Assembly: GCA_937773465.1 (NCBI GenBank) | Contig: CALJVK010000025.1 | Span: forward strand, 1 to 28,407 | Source: an uncultured Flavobacteriaceae bacterium | Lineage (GTDB): Bacteria > Bacteroidota > Bacteroidia > Flavobacteriales > Flavobacteriaceae | Direction of reading: 5' to 3' | Length of the DNA stretch: 28,407 bases | Shown here: positions 7,994 through 16,694 of the stretch, piece after piece | Layout of the letters: every line of letters starts with the position of its first letter | Numbering within the stretch: position 1 is the stretch's first letter | Notes under the pieces: model-generated | Database searches by the model: none | Seen by the model: only the letters and a program-made list of their open reading frames with translations | What the model was told of the DNA's origin: nothing | Position numbers and translations under genes: made by a program

Positions 7994-8758
7994 TTTTCCT
8001 CTTATTGAATTAACAAACTCAACTATATTTTCTTTATTATTATTTTTTAAAAACTTTATAAATGCTGAGCCTATTATAGCTCCTCTGCTATTTCTTGTTG
8101 CATCTAAAAAAGTTTCATTATTACTAATCCCAAAACCAATTAATAATTTAGATTTCAACTCCATTGAATTAATTCTTTTAAAATATTTTTTTTGGTTTTC
8201 ATTAAAAGAATTTACAGCTCCAGTAATACTAAAACTACTAACCATGTAAATAAATCCTTTTGAGACCTTATCAATAAATTGTATTCTTTCATTACTAGTT
8301 TGAGGAGTAACTAAAAACATATTTAACAAACTGTGTTTATTAAAAACATGTTTATAATTTTCTTCATAAACTTCAACAGGTAAATCAGGTATTATTAACC
8401 CATCTATTCCAACAGTTTGACAATTTTTGCAAAATTCTTCGACACCAAATTGTAGTATAGGATTGAAATACCCCATTATTATAAGAGGAATATTTGTCTT
8501 TTTTCTAATATCTTTTAATTGCTTAAAAAGTTTAATTGAATTCATTCCGTTATTTAACGCTATTGTAGAACTTTCTTGAATAGTCGGTCCATCAGCTAGT
8601 GGATCACTAAAAGGAAGACCAATTTCAATCATGTCAACATCACAGTTGCTTAATTGAATAATTATTTCTTCTGTATCATCTATTTTAGGAAAACCAGCAG
8701 TAAAATATATTGATAAAATATCTTTTTTTTGTTCTAAAACTTTATTTATTCTGTTCAT
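7976..8758 (-). CDS. trpA: Tryptophan synthase alpha chain
   Basis: TrpA cleaves indole-3-glycerol phosphate to indole and glyceraldehyde 3-phosphate and passes the indole to TrpB. In the 260-residue chain the catalytic Glu (E45 in MIEIGLPFSDPLADGPTIQ) and Asp (D56) are present, and G-F-G-I-S-N supplies the phosphate-binding loop. It is the last gene of the trpEGDCFBA operon, starting 2 bases after trpB. Confidence 0.97.
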   Translation of the reverse strand: MNRINKVLEQKKDILSIYFTAGFPKIDDTEEIIIQLSNCDVDMIEIGLPFSDPLADGPTIQESSTIALNNGMNSIKLFKQLKDIRKKTNIPLIIMGYFNPILQFGVEEFCKNCQTVGIDGLIIPDLPVEVYEENYKHVFNKHSLLNMFLVTPQTSNERIQFIDKVSKGFIYMVSSFSITGAVNSFNENQKKYFKRINSMELKSKLLIGFGISNNETFLDATRNSRGAIIGSAFIKFLKNNNKENIVEFVNSIRGKSSSKN

Positions 8759-8760
8759 TT

Positions 8761-9948
8761 TTATAATTTGAAATAATCTATATAAGTATCTAAATCTTTA
8801 TCTCCTCGTCCTGAGCAGTTAAAAACTAAAATATCACTTTTTTGAAATTCTTTTTTGTCTAGAATGGCAAATGCATGTGATGTTTCTATTGCAGGAATAA
8901 TTCCCTCAAGTCTAGATAAGTTTAGCCCCCAATCCATAGCTTCACTATCTTCTATAGAATGAAATTCTCCTCTTTTTGATCTAAACAAGTTGGCATGCAT
9001 TGGACCAACCCCCGGATAATCTAATCCAGCAGAAATAGAATATGGTTCTGTGATTTGACCATCTTTAGATTGCATTAATAATGTTTTAGCTCCATGGATT
9101 ATTCCTTCTTTTCCTAAAATTGACGTAGCTGCACTTTTTCCAGATTTAATTCCTTTTCCTGCTGCTTCAACGCATATTATTTTAACTTTTTTATTATCTA
9201 AATATGGATAAAATAAACCTGCAGCGTTACTTCCACCTCCAACACAAGCTATTACGTAATTAGGATTTTTTGTTCCCTCTAACTTTTCCAATTGACCCAT
9301 TACTTCATTTCCAATTACTGATTGGAATCTAGCGACCATATCAGGGTAAGGATGTGGTCCAACAACTGAGCCTATTATATAATGTGTGTCAATTGGATTA
9401 TTTATCCAATCTCTAATTGCTTCATTAGTTGCATCTTTAAGTGTTTTACTTCCTGAAACTGCGGATCTAACTTCAGCCCCTAGCATTTTCATTCTAGCAA
9501 CATTTGGAGCTTGCCTACCTATATCAATTTCACCCATATAAATTATACACTCTATCCCCATTAATGCACATACAGTGGCTGTAGCTACACCATGTTGACC
9601 AGCTCCTGTCTCGGCAATAATTCTAGTTTTTCCTAGTCTCTTAGCTAATAGTATTTGACCAATTGTATTGTTAATCTTATGCGCTCCAGTATGACATAAA
9701 TCTTCTCTTTTAAGGTAAATTTTAGTATTATATTTTTCTGAAAGTCTACTTGCAAAATAAAGTGGTGTTGGTCTTCCTACATAATTTTTTAATAGTTCAT
9801 TAAACTCTTTTTTAAAACTCTTTTCAGAACTTATCTTTATGTATTTTGATTTTAATTCTTCAATGTTAGGATACATCATTTCAGGTATATAAGCTCCGCC
9901 AAATTCTCCGTAATATCCTTTTTGGTCAACGTTATATGTATTATTCAT
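8761..9948 (-). CDS. trpB: Tryptophan synthase beta chain
   Basis: TrpB is the PLP enzyme that condenses indole with serine to give tryptophan, working in an alpha2-beta2 complex with TrpA. The 395-residue protein has the PLP lysine K91 in [13 protein letters not shown], the GAGQHGVA loop, the PLP phosphate loop [10 protein letters not shown] and the C-terminal NCSGRGDKD. Length and motifs fit the TrpB1 class that pairs with TrpA. It is separated from trpF by 3 bases and from trpA by 2. Confidence 0.98.
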   Translation of the reverse strand: MNNTYNVDQKGYYGEFGGAYIPEMMYPNIEELKSKYIKISSEKSFKKEFNELLKNYVGRPTPLYFASRLSEKYNTKIYLKREDLCHTGAHKINNTIGQILLAKRLGKTRIIAETGAGQHGVATATVCALMGIECIIYMGEIDIGRQAPNVARMKMLGAEVRSAVSGSKTLKDATNEAIRDWINNPIDTHYIIGSVVGPHPYPDMVARFQSVIGNEVMGQLEKLEGTKNPNYVIACVGGGSNAAGLFYPYLDNKKVKIICVEAAGKGIKSGKSAATSILGKEGIIHGAKTLLMQSKDGQITEPYSISAGLDYPGVGPMHANLFRSKRGEFHSIEDSEAMDWGLNLSRLEGIIPAIETSHAFAILDKKEFQKSDILVFNCSGRGDKDLDTYIDYFKL

Positions 9949-9951
9949 TTT

Positions 9952-10554
9952 TTATATTTTATCAATTAATGATTTTATTTTTTTTTTGTCTTTTTTTAAA
10001 TTAGGTAATTCAAATTTGCTATTTATATCAACTCCGATGATTGGATATTTTTTTTTTAATTTATTGATTTCTGCAACATCATCTTCACTTATTCCTCCAC
10101 TTAAAAAAAAGTATTTTTTTGAATTATATTTTTTTAGTATTTCCCAATTAAATTTTTTACCACTTCCTCCATGAAGATTTGTTTTAGTATCAAATAAATA
10201 ATAATCTGAAACATTTTCGAATTTTTTTGTTTCATCAAAATTAAAATTATCATCAATTTTAAAAACCTTAATCACTCTGCAGATTGATTTTATTGACAAA
10301 CAATATCTAACATCTTCATCACCATGAAGCTGAACATAATCTAGTTTGTATTTTTTTACATTATCGATTACTTCGTTTATTTCTTGATTAACAAAAACAC
10401 CAACTCTATTTATTTTATCATTTAATACTATTGCCGATTCATTAAAAAATCTTTTAGATTTTTTGTAAAAGATAAATCCCATAAAATCTGGCTTTAAGCT
10501 TTCGATTTCACTAATGTTTTCTGGGAATTTCATCCCACAAACTTTTAATTTCAT
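9952..10554 (-). CDS. trpF: Phosphoribosylanthranilate isomerase
   Basis: TrpF isomerises phosphoribosylanthranilate to its carboxyphenylamino-deoxyribulose phosphate form. The 200-residue (beta/alpha)8 protein starts with K-V-C-G-M-K-F-P-E-N-I, which carries the catalytic Cys. It includes the VQLHGDE strand, the F-D-T-K-T segment with the catalytic Asp, and the phosphate-binding L-S-G-G-I. Its ATG overlaps the trpC stop by 4 bases (ATGA), so translation is likely coupled. Stand-alone TrpF and TrpC, rather than a fusion, are normal in Bacteroidetes. Confidence 0.95.
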   Translation of the reverse strand: MKLKVCGMKFPENISEIESLKPDFMGFIFYKKSKRFFNESAIVLNDKINRVGVFVNQEINEVIDNVKKYKLDYVQLHGDEDVRYCLSIKSICRVIKVFKIDDNFNFDETKKFENVSDYYLFDTKTNLHGGSGKKFNWEILKKYNSKKYFFLSGGISEDDVAEINKLKKKYPIIGVDINSKFELPNLKKDKKKIKSLIDKI

Positions 10555-11333
10555 ATTATTTTTTTAATTAAATCTGAAACTTCTTTTCCTGGATCATTAT
10601 TTTTCATAAAAAGTTCTCCTATTAAAAAACCTTTAAATCCATACTCTCTAAGTTTTCTAATTTCACTGTAATTTGAAATTCCACTTTCTGATATTTTTAA
10701 AAACTTTTCAGGAATCATATTTGATAATTTAATACTAGTATTAATGTTCACTTCGAAAGTTTTTAAATTTCGATTATTAACTCCGATAATATCTATTGTG
10801 TCTATTAAACATTTTTCTAATTCATTTTCATCATGAATTTCTATTAACACTTCAAGTCCAATTTTTTTTGCTAATGAACTAAGATTTATTATTTGTTTTT
10901 TTTCAAGACACGCAGCAATTAAAAGTATAACATCTGCGCCATTCGCTTTTGCTTCAATTATTTGATATTCATCAATAATAAATTCTTTTCTTAGAATAGG
11001 AATTTTTGTTAATTTTCTAGCAGTTCTTAAATCATTTAAACTTCCGCCAAAATAATCTTTGTCAGTTAATACTGATATTCCACAAACATCAGCTTGATCA
11101 TAGCCCTTAATTATTTGATTAATTAAAATAGAATCATTTATGACTGACTTTGAAGGGGATTTTCTTTTATGTTCAGCAATAATTCCATGAGAACTATTTT
11201 TTAATTTATCAACAAGAGAATCTGATTTTCTTTCATAGTTCGGTAGTTTCCTTAAATCTTCAATTGAAATTGTTTTTTTTACAATTTCTAACTCAGCTTG
11301 TTTTGTTTTTATTATTTTTTCTAGAATAGTCAT
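10551..11333 (-). CDS. trpC: Indole-3-glycerol phosphate synthase
   Basis: TrpC closes the indole ring, giving indole-3-glycerol phosphate. The 260-residue protein contains the E-H-K-R-K-S-P-S motif with catalytic Glu and Lys, R-K-E-F-I-I-D-E-Y-Q with the second Lys and the E-Y-Q motif, IGVNNRNLKTFEV, and S-E-S-G-I near the phosphate site. It sits in the middle of the trp operon, 2 bases after trpD, and overlaps trpF by 4 bases. Confidence 0.97.
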   Translation of the reverse strand: MTILEKIIKTKQAELEIVKKTISIEDLRKLPNYERKSDSLVDKLKNSSHGIIAEHKRKSPSKSVINDSILINQIIKGYDQADVCGISVLTDKDYFGGSLNDLRTARKLTKIPILRKEFIIDEYQIIEAKANGADVILLIAACLEKKQIINLSSLAKKIGLEVLIEIHDENELEKCLIDTIDIIGVNNRNLKTFEVNINTSIKLSNMIPEKFLKISESGISNYSEIRKLREYGFKGFLIGELFMKNNDPGKEVSDLIKKII

Positions 11334-11335
11334 TA

Positions 11336-12325
11336 TTAACTTAAGTTTTTAAGTTTTTCAAACGCCTCAAGTGCTTTATTTGTTTTCAAGGATTCTGTAG
11401 CTTTTTCAATCCCATCCTCAATTGAAACATTTAAAGCTGTAGAAATTGCTAATCCTGAGTTTGCAAAAATTACTTGATTTTGAGATTTAGTTCCTTTGTT
11501 TTGTAAAATATTCATGAATATTTTTGCAGATTCTTTTATCGTTTTCCCTCCGCTAATTGATTTTGGATTTAATTTTTGTAGACTTAAATCTTGTGGAGAA
11601 TATATATTTTCTTCATTTCTGGTTATTACTTTAACATTTCCAGTAAGTGATATTTCGTCATATCCATCCAAAGAATGAATTATTGCATAATTTTTATTTG
11701 TTTTTTGAAATAAGTAAGAGTAAAGTCTTGCCAATTCTAAATTAAATACTCCTACTATTTGATTTGCCGGAAAAGAAGGGTTTACTAATGGTCCTAAAAT
11801 ATTAAAAAAAGTTTTTAATCCTAGTTCTTTTCTAATCGGAGCAACATGTTTCATTGCTGGATGAAATAGAGGTGCATGTAAAATACATATTCCACTTTCT
11901 TCAATTGATTTTTTCAAAAAATCTTTATCATTTGAAAACTTGATCCCTAAAAATTCTAAAACATTACTTGATCCGCAAGAAGAAGAAACTCCGTAATTAC
12001 CATGTTTTGAAACATTTACATTAGCACCTGCAGTCACAAAAGCTGATAATGTAGAGATATTGAATGTATCTTTATTATCTCCGCCGGTCCCACATAAATC
12101 AATTGCATTATATTCTGACAAATCAACTTTAATACATAACTCTAATAATGCCTCCTTAAAACCTTGCAGTTCTTCTAGAGTTATATTTCTCATCATAAAA
12201 ATTGTTAAAAATGAACTAATGTGACTATTGTTATATTTTCCTTTAGAAATATTTAATAATACATCTTTAGCTTCATCCTTAGATAAGGTATTGTGTAAAC
12301 TAAGTTTGTTAATTATATCTTTCAT
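11336..12325 (-). CDS. trpD: Anthranilate phosphoribosyltransferase
   Basis: TrpD transfers phosphoribose from PRPP to anthranilate. The 329-residue protein has the glycine-rich PRPP loop CGTGGDNKDTFNIST, the K-H-G-N segment, and the metal-site D-E (Y-D-E-I-S-L-T-G). Its ATG shares one base with the trpG stop (TAATG). The domain is separate from TrpG, unlike the enterobacterial fusion. Confidence 0.97.
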   Translation of the reverse strand: MKDIINKLSLHNTLSKDEAKDVLLNISKGKYNNSHISSFLTIFMMRNITLEELQGFKEALLELCIKVDLSEYNAIDLCGTGGDNKDTFNISTLSAFVTAGANVNVSKHGNYGVSSSCGSSNVLEFLGIKFSNDKDFLKKSIEESGICILHAPLFHPAMKHVAPIRKELGLKTFFNILGPLVNPSFPANQIVGVFNLELARLYSYLFQKTNKNYAIIHSLDGYDEISLTGNVKVITRNEENIYSPQDLSLQKLNPKSISGGKTIKESAKIFMNILQNKGTKSQNQVIFANSGLAISTALNVSIEDGIEKATESLKTNKALEAFEKLKNLS

Positions 12326-12888
12326 TAATTAATTTTTAACCAATTATTTAAAAGCGCTTTTCCTTCTTCAGTTAGTATTGATTCAGGATGAAATTGAACC
12401 CCTCTAATATTGTATTTCTTATGTCTTATAGCCATTATTTGGTTATTTTCATCATAAGCTAAGATTTCAAGGCACTCTGGGATTGGTTCTTCAACAACCC
12501 AAGAATGATATCTCCCTACGTTAAGAGGATTTGATAGTTTGTTAAAAATGTAATCTTCTTTTATAATGTTAATTTCACTAGCGACTCCATGGTAAACTTC
12601 ATCTAGATTTTTAAGTTTAGCACCATAAACTTCTGCTATTGCTTGATGTCCAAGGCAAACTCCTAGAATTTTTTTTGATTGTCCAAAATGAGCTATGATA
12701 TTTTTTAATTCTCCAGCTTCATCAGGAATTCCTGGACCAGGTGATAAAACTATATAATCAAATTTTTCAATTTCATTTAAAGATACTTCGTCGTTTCTTT
12801 TAACTGTTACTTCACAATTTAGTTCTTCGAAATAATGAACCAGATTGTATGTAAAAGAATCGTAATTATCTATAACAATTAATTTCAT
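12325..12888 (-). CDS. trpG: Anthranilate synthase glutamine amidotransferase subunit
   Basis: TrpG hydrolyses glutamine and channels ammonia to TrpE for anthranilate formation. The 187-residue class I amidotransferase has an intact triad: C78 in GVCLGHQAI, and H167 and E169 in VQFHPES. The oxyanion segment SPGPGIPDEAG is present. Related enzymes can also serve 4-amino-4-deoxychorismate synthase (PabA), but the position between trpE and trpD makes tryptophan the main role here. Confidence 0.96.
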   Translation of the reverse strand: MKLIVIDNYDSFTYNLVHYFEELNCEVTVKRNDEVSLNEIEKFDYIVLSPGPGIPDEAGELKNIIAHFGQSKKILGVCLGHQAIAEVYGAKLKNLDEVYHGVASEINIIKEDYIFNKLSNPLNVGRYHSWVVEEPIPECLEILAYDENNQIMAIRHKKYNIRGVQFHPESILTEEGKALLNNWLKIN

Positions 12889-12890
12889 AT

Positions 12891-14285
12891 TTATATTTTT
12901 TCAGCTAGTTCAAGAGCTTTATTTAACGCTCTAAGTTTATTATTAATTTCTTGTAACTCACTTTTTGGATTAGACTTTGAAACAATACCTGCTCCCGCTT
13001 GAAAAATTAGTTCATGATTTTTACTTAAAAATGATCTTATTATTATAGCATGATTAAAATTTCCTTCAAAATCCATAAATCCAATTGCTCCTCCGTAAAA
13101 TGATCTATTACAATTTTCGTAATCTGATATTAATTGCATAGCTCTATGCTTTGGTGCTCCAGATAATGTTCCTGCTGGAAAAGTGTCTGCTGCAATTTGT
13201 AAAGTAGAAGATTTATTTTTTTTAATTGCAGTAACCTTAGAAACCAAATGAATAACATGAGAATAAAATTGTATTTCCCTGTCTTTTTCAACAGTAACAT
13301 TATTTCCATTTCTACTTAAATCATTTCTTGCTAAATCTACAAGCATCATATGCTCACTGTTTTCTTTTTTATCAATAGCTAACTTTTTAGCTTCTATTGA
13401 ATCTTTCTGATCATTTCCAGTTCTAATAAAAGTCCCAGCAATAGGGTGAATTTCTGCTTTATTATTTTCAACAACAAGTTGAGCTTCAGGTGAACTTCCA
13501 AATATCTTATAACTACCATAATCAAAGTAGAAAAGATATGGAGAAGGATTTACTGATCTCAATGCTCTATATAAATTAAACTCATCACCTTCAAATTTTT
13601 GTTTGAATCTTCTTGATAGAACGATTTGAAAGACATCTCCTCTTTCGCAATGTTTAATTCCTTTTTTAACTAAATCTAAGTATTCATTATCATTTAAATT
13701 TGAAGTTATGTTTCCGGATTTTGAAAAAGGGAATTTTGATAGTTTATTTGATTTTATATGCTTTTCAATTTCATCTAAATTATTTTTTTTATCATAACTA
13801 TGGTGAAGTAAAGTAGCTTCATTATTAAAAACGTTAATTACGATAATATTCGAATAAAATGCGTAATAAATATCAGGAATTTCAATGTCATTCTTTTTTG
13901 GTTTTAAAGATATTTTTTCAAAATGTTTTACAGCATCGTAATTCATGTATCCTATAATACCATTTTCAAAAAATTTAGAATCAGATTTTGATGTTTTGAA
14001 TTTCTGAGAAAATAAGTTCAGTTCAGAAACAACATTATTGGTTTTGTCGATTTTTTTTATTTGAGTTGTATTATCAGGAAATTTTTGACTTATCTGATTG
14101 TTTTTAACTTTAAATGTAGATATAGGATCAAAACAGACATATGCATAACTGTTATCATTAGCTCCATAATCACTACTTTCTAGAAGGATTGAATTAGAAA
14201 ATTTATCTCTTATTTTTTGATAAATGCTAACAGGAGTCATTGTATCAGCTAATATTTTTTTTCTATATGTTTTAATTTTATACAC
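12891..14285 (-). CDS. trpE: Anthranilate synthase component I
   Basis: TrpE converts chorismate and ammonia to anthranilate, the committed step to tryptophan. The 464-residue protein shows the N-terminal L-L-E-S-S motif (residues 34-38) of the tryptophan feedback site, and the chorismate-binding domain with FQIVLSRRF, HPIAGTFIRTG, LVDLARNDL, TFPAGTLSGAPKHRAM and G-A-I-G-F. Feedback inhibition is therefore expected on top of attenuation. It is the first structural gene of the operon, and its ATG lies about 20 bases downstream of the attenuator stem. Confidence 0.97.
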   Translation of the reverse strand: MYKIKTYRKKILADTMTPVSIYQKIRDKFSNSILLESSDYGANDNSYAYVCFDPISTFKVKNNQISQKFPDNTTQIKKIDKTNNVVSELNLFSQKFKTSKSDSKFFENGIIGYMNYDAVKHFEKISLKPKKNDIEIPDIYYAFYSNIIVINVFNNEATLLHHSYDKKNNLDEIEKHIKSNKLSKFPFSKSGNITSNLNDNEYLDLVKKGIKHCERGDVFQIVLSRRFKQKFEGDEFNLYRALRSVNPSPYLFYFDYGSYKIFGSSPEAQLVVENNKAEIHPIAGTFIRTGNDQKDSIEAKKLAIDKKENSEHMMLVDLARNDLSRNGNNVTVEKDREIQFYSHVIHLVSKVTAIKKNKSSTLQIAADTFPAGTLSGAPKHRAMQLISDYENCNRSFYGGAIGFMDFEGNFNHAIIIRSFLSKNHELIFQAGAGIVSKSNPKSELQEINNKLRALNKALELAEKI

Positions 14286-14304
14286 CTTGTATTTTTTAAA
14301 TTAA

Positions 14305-14332
14305 AAAAGGCTTGTCGATAAACAAGCCTTTT
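14305..14332 (-). terminator. trp operon attenuator: intrinsic terminator
   Basis: Arms 14305-14315 and 14322-14332 (aaaaggcttgt / acaagcctttt on the plus strand) form an 11-bp perfect stem with a 6-base loop. Read on the minus strand, the stem is followed by a run of T. It sits between the leader peptide and trpE. Such a hairpin directly ahead of a biosynthetic gene on the same strand is an attenuator rather than an end-of-operon terminator. Confidence 0.92.
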
Positions 14333-14363
14333 ATGTATATGTTAACTAAAAAGAATTATCGAC
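14314..14363 (-). promoter_or_regulatory. trp attenuator: antiterminator pairing
   Basis: Segment 14356-14363 (plus strand TTATCGAC) is the exact reverse complement of 14314-14321 (GTCGATAA), which covers the terminator loop and the first bases of its second arm. Pairing these 8 bases would prevent terminator formation. The upstream segment begins immediately after the leader-peptide stop codon. A ribosome finishing translation would cover it and let the terminator form, while a ribosome stalled at the Trp codons leaves it free. This follows the classical ribosome-mediated attenuation model; the pairing is seen, its function is inferred. Confidence 0.8.
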
Positions 14364-14417
14364 TTAATGGAAATTAAGCGAGCGCCACCAATTAGTATTA
14401 AATTTTAAATTCATCAT
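14364..14417 (-). CDS. trpL: trp leader peptide with tandem Trp codons
   Basis: A 17-residue reading frame, MMNLKFNTNWWRSLNFH, with two consecutive TGG codons at 14390-14385. The W-W-R-S-L-N-F-H end is the form seen in leader peptides ahead of trpE in other flavobacteria. ATG codons at 14417 and 14414 are both possible starts. The stop codon at 14366-14364 abuts the antiterminator segment, which is the geometry required for Trp-tRNA-sensitive attenuation. Confidence 0.9.
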   Translation of the reverse strand: MMNLKFNTNWWRSLNFH

Positions 14418-14422
14418 CACAT

Positions 14423-14453
14423 CAAATATAACAACGAAAATTATACATAACAA
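14423..14453 (-). promoter_or_regulatory. Candidate promoter of the trp operon (TTG-N20-TATATTTG)
   Basis: On the minus strand TTG (14453-14451) is followed after 20 bases by TATATTTG (14430-14423). This fits the flavobacterial consensus TTG-N17-23-TAnnTTTG. The element ends only 5 bases before the first leader-peptide ATG, so the transcript would be leaderless or nearly so if this is the promoter used. That closeness is the reason for caution. Confidence 0.5.
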
Positions 14454-14487
14454 CAAATATTTAATAATTTTAATCAAAATTAAAAAA

Positions 14488-14793
14488 ATGAATTTAGATC
14501 AAAAACAGTGGGCTAGTGAAATTGATGATGTAAATAACGTTATTCTAGATGTTAGAACCCCTCAAGAATATAATGAAGGTTATATTCCTAAATCAGTTAA
14601 CCTTAATATCTATGACGCAAATGAATTTATGTCTAAAATTCAATCACTTAATAAAGCAAATAATTTTTACATATACTGTAAATCAGGTGCTAGAAGTTTA
14701 CAAGCATGTCAAATAATGACACAATTAGGTTTTAATAATGTGTATAATCTTCTTGGTGGAATTACAGATTGGGAAGGCCAAATTTCAAAATGA
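14488..14793 (+). CDS. Rhodanese-like domain protein
   Basis: A 101-residue single-domain rhodanese without signal peptide, so cytoplasmic. Family landmarks are DVRTPQEYNEGYIPKSVNL at residues 21-39 and the active-site loop YCKSGARS, with C64 as the persulfide-carrying cysteine and R69 closing the loop. Sulfur transfer is the likely chemistry; the physiological acceptor is unknown. It is divergent from the trp operon, with its start about 70 bases from the leader peptide. The stop TGA overlaps the following gene's ATG by 4 bases. Confidence 0.92.
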   Translation: MNLDQKQWASEIDDVNNVILDVRTPQEYNEGYIPKSVNLNIYDANEFMSKIQSLNKANNFYIYCKSGARSLQACQIMTQLGFNNVYNLLGGITDWEGQISK

Positions 14794-15011
14794 TGTTACA
14801 TTTAAGATATTTTTTTGAAAGACATGGATATTCTGTTTGTTCAAGATTAGCCGATTGGTTAGGTATGAAAAAAAAAAATGTTAGAATTTTTTTTATTTAT
14901 AGTAGTTTTTTTTCTTTAGGATTTGGTTTTTTCTTTTATCTCATTCTTGCTTTTTGGTTAAGAATTAAAGATTTGATCTCCGCAAAAAGATCTTCTGTTT
15001 TTGATTTGTAA
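14790..15011 (+). CDS. PspC-domain-like small membrane protein
   Basis: A 73-residue protein starting at ATG 14790, which overlaps the rhodanese stop (ATGA). A further in-frame codon upstream lies inside the rhodanese gene and is not used. The composition is that of a PspC-type domain: an N-terminal helix-turn segment (R-Y-F-F-E-R-H-G-Y, S-R-L-A-D-W-L-G), K-K-K-N-V-R, then one hydrophobic span (about residues 34-55) and a basic tail ending in R-S-S-V-F-D-L. This form is common in flavobacteria next to a rhodanese gene. Annotation as a transcriptional regulator would be transferred from E. coli PspC and is not supported here. Confidence 0.8.
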   Translation: MMLHLRYFFERHGYSVCSRLADWLGMKKKNVRIFFIYSSFFSLGFGFFFYLILAFWLRIKDLISAKRSSVFDL

Positions 15012-15079
15012 TAAAAAACATTTGAATTATTATTTTTTATTTGCATCTTGTTAACTATTCAAATAATTAATCCAAACAC

Positions 15080-16612
15080 ATGAAAAAAATATTTATAAGC
15101 CTTTTTTTGCTATTATCAACTTCAACTATTTTTTCTCAAGAAAAAGGTCTTGATCAAAAGATAGACGAAGCATTCGCTCCGATATCTAATTTTTTTAGTG
15201 AAGTTGTTTTTTTTTCAGTGGGAGGGTATCCATTTGTTATATTATTATTGGTAGGAAGTGCCATGTTTTTTACAATTTATTTTGGATTCCCTAATATTAA
15301 ATACTTTTTTACTGCTATTAATGTTGTAAGGGGTAAATATGATGATCATGATAAAGACGATTCTGCTGATTCTGGAGATGGAGAAGTTTCTCATTTTCAA
15401 GCACTTGCTACAGCAGTTTCAGGAACTGTTGGTAATGGAAATATAGCTGGAGTTGCATTAGCGATTGCACTTGGTGGTCCAGGGGCTACTTTTTGGATGA
15501 TTATATGTGGTTTATTAGGAATGTCTACTAAATTCGTTGAATGTACATTAGGAGTTCAATACCGAGATGTTGGTGAAGATGGAACAGTGTATGGAGGACC
15601 AATGTATTATTTGTCAAAGGGTCTTAAAGAAAAAGGTTTTGAAAGTTTAGGAAAAATAGCAGCTGTTATTTTTGCTATTTGTTGTATTGGAGGATCTTTT
15701 GGAGGAGGAAATGCTGCTCAATCTAATCAAGCAACTATTGTTGTAAAACAATTATTAGGCTTTGAAAGTACTAGTGCTGGAGCTGTTATCGGATTGATTT
15801 TAGCTATTGTAGTTGGTGTAATTATAATAGGCGGAATTAAAAGAATTGCGTCAGTTACCGAAAAAGTAGTTCCTTTTATGGCTTTACTTTATTTGATAGC
15901 TTGTCTGTATATTATATTAACAAATTTTTCTTTTGTTGATGATGCTATTAGTTTAATAATTACTGAGGCTTTTAATCCAACTGCAATTGGAGTTGGTGGA
16001 ATTATTGGAGTGTTAATGGTTGGGTTTAAAAGAGCCGCATTTTCAAATGAGGCTGGGGCAGGATCTGCTTCAATAGCTCATTCGGCTGTAAAAACTAAAT
16101 ATTCTGCCAGTGAAGGATTAGTTGCTCTTTTAGAACCATTTATTGATACGGTTGTGATTTGTACCATGACGGCATTAGTTATTATAATATTTAATTTTGG
16201 AGGGTATTTTGAGTATGGAGGTGACGGATTAGGAACTGTAATGATCGATGGTGTTCCTTTTGAAGGAGCTGGAATTACAGCACAAGCATTCGCAGAATAT
16301 ATTCCTTTTTCAGATGTATTTTTAACAATTGCAGTAGTTTTATTTGCTGTTTCAACCATGATTTCTTGGTCATATTACGGTTTACAATCTTGGAAATTTT
16401 TGTTTGGTAGAGGTAAAGCAGCTGATTTAACTTACAAGCTATTATTTTGTTTATTTATAGTTATTGGAGCTGCAGCAAGTATGAATTCAATATGGGCATT
16501 TTCAGATGCTATGATTTTTGCTATGGTATTTCCAAATATGATAGGATTATACTTTTTATTCCCTGTCGTAAAAGAACAACTTAATAAATACTTGAAAGTT
16601 ATTAAACAGTAA
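15080..16612 (+). CDS. Alanine/glycine:cation symporter (AGCS family)
   Basis: A 510-residue secondary transporter of the AGCS family, importing alanine or glycine with sodium or protons. The first 20 residues (ending S-T-S-T-I-F-S-Q) form a Bacteroidetes-type signal peptide, followed by about ten membrane spans. Family motifs include GNGNIAGVALAIALGGPGATFWM, GGPMYYLSKGL, GGSFGGGNAAQSNQ and FSNEAGAGSASIAHSAVKT. A leader peptide on this family is frequent in Bacteroidetes. It starts 68 bases after the PspC-like gene; whether it has its own promoter is unclear, since only a weak TTTATTTG lies upstream. Confidence 0.95.
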   Translation: MKKIFISLFLLLSTSTIFSQEKGLDQKIDEAFAPISNFFSEVVFFSVGGYPFVILLLVGSAMFFTIYFGFPNIKYFFTAINVVRGKYDDHDKDDSADSGDGEVSHFQALATAVSGTVGNGNIAGVALAIALGGPGATFWMIICGLLGMSTKFVECTLGVQYRDVGEDGTVYGGPMYYLSKGLKEKGFESLGKIAAVIFAICCIGGSFGGGNAAQSNQATIVVKQLLGFESTSAGAVIGLILAIVVGVIIIGGIKRIASVTEKVVPFMALLYLIACLYIILTNFSFVDDAISLIITEAFNPTAIGVGGIIGVLMVGFKRAAFSNEAGAGSASIAHSAVKTKYSASEGLVALLEPFIDTVVICTMTALVIIIFNFGGYFEYGGDGLGTVMIDGVPFEGAGITAQAFAEYIPFSDVFLTIAVVLFAVSTMISWSYYGLQSWKFLFGRGKAADLTYKLLFCLFIVIGAAASMNSIWAFSDAMIFAMVFPNMIGLYFLFPVVKEQLNKYLKVIKQ

Positions 16613-16694
16613 TTTTTATTTATTTATAAATATAAATTAGTTTATTTTTGGCATTAATATTGTTAATGTATTACTAAAATATTTCAATTAATTT

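Noticed and set aside
16078..16359. 93-codon frame antisense to the symporter gene, and a similar one at 17009-17341 antisense to the acyl-CoA dehydrogenase
   Set aside because: Shadows of well-conserved genes, with no start context or family match.
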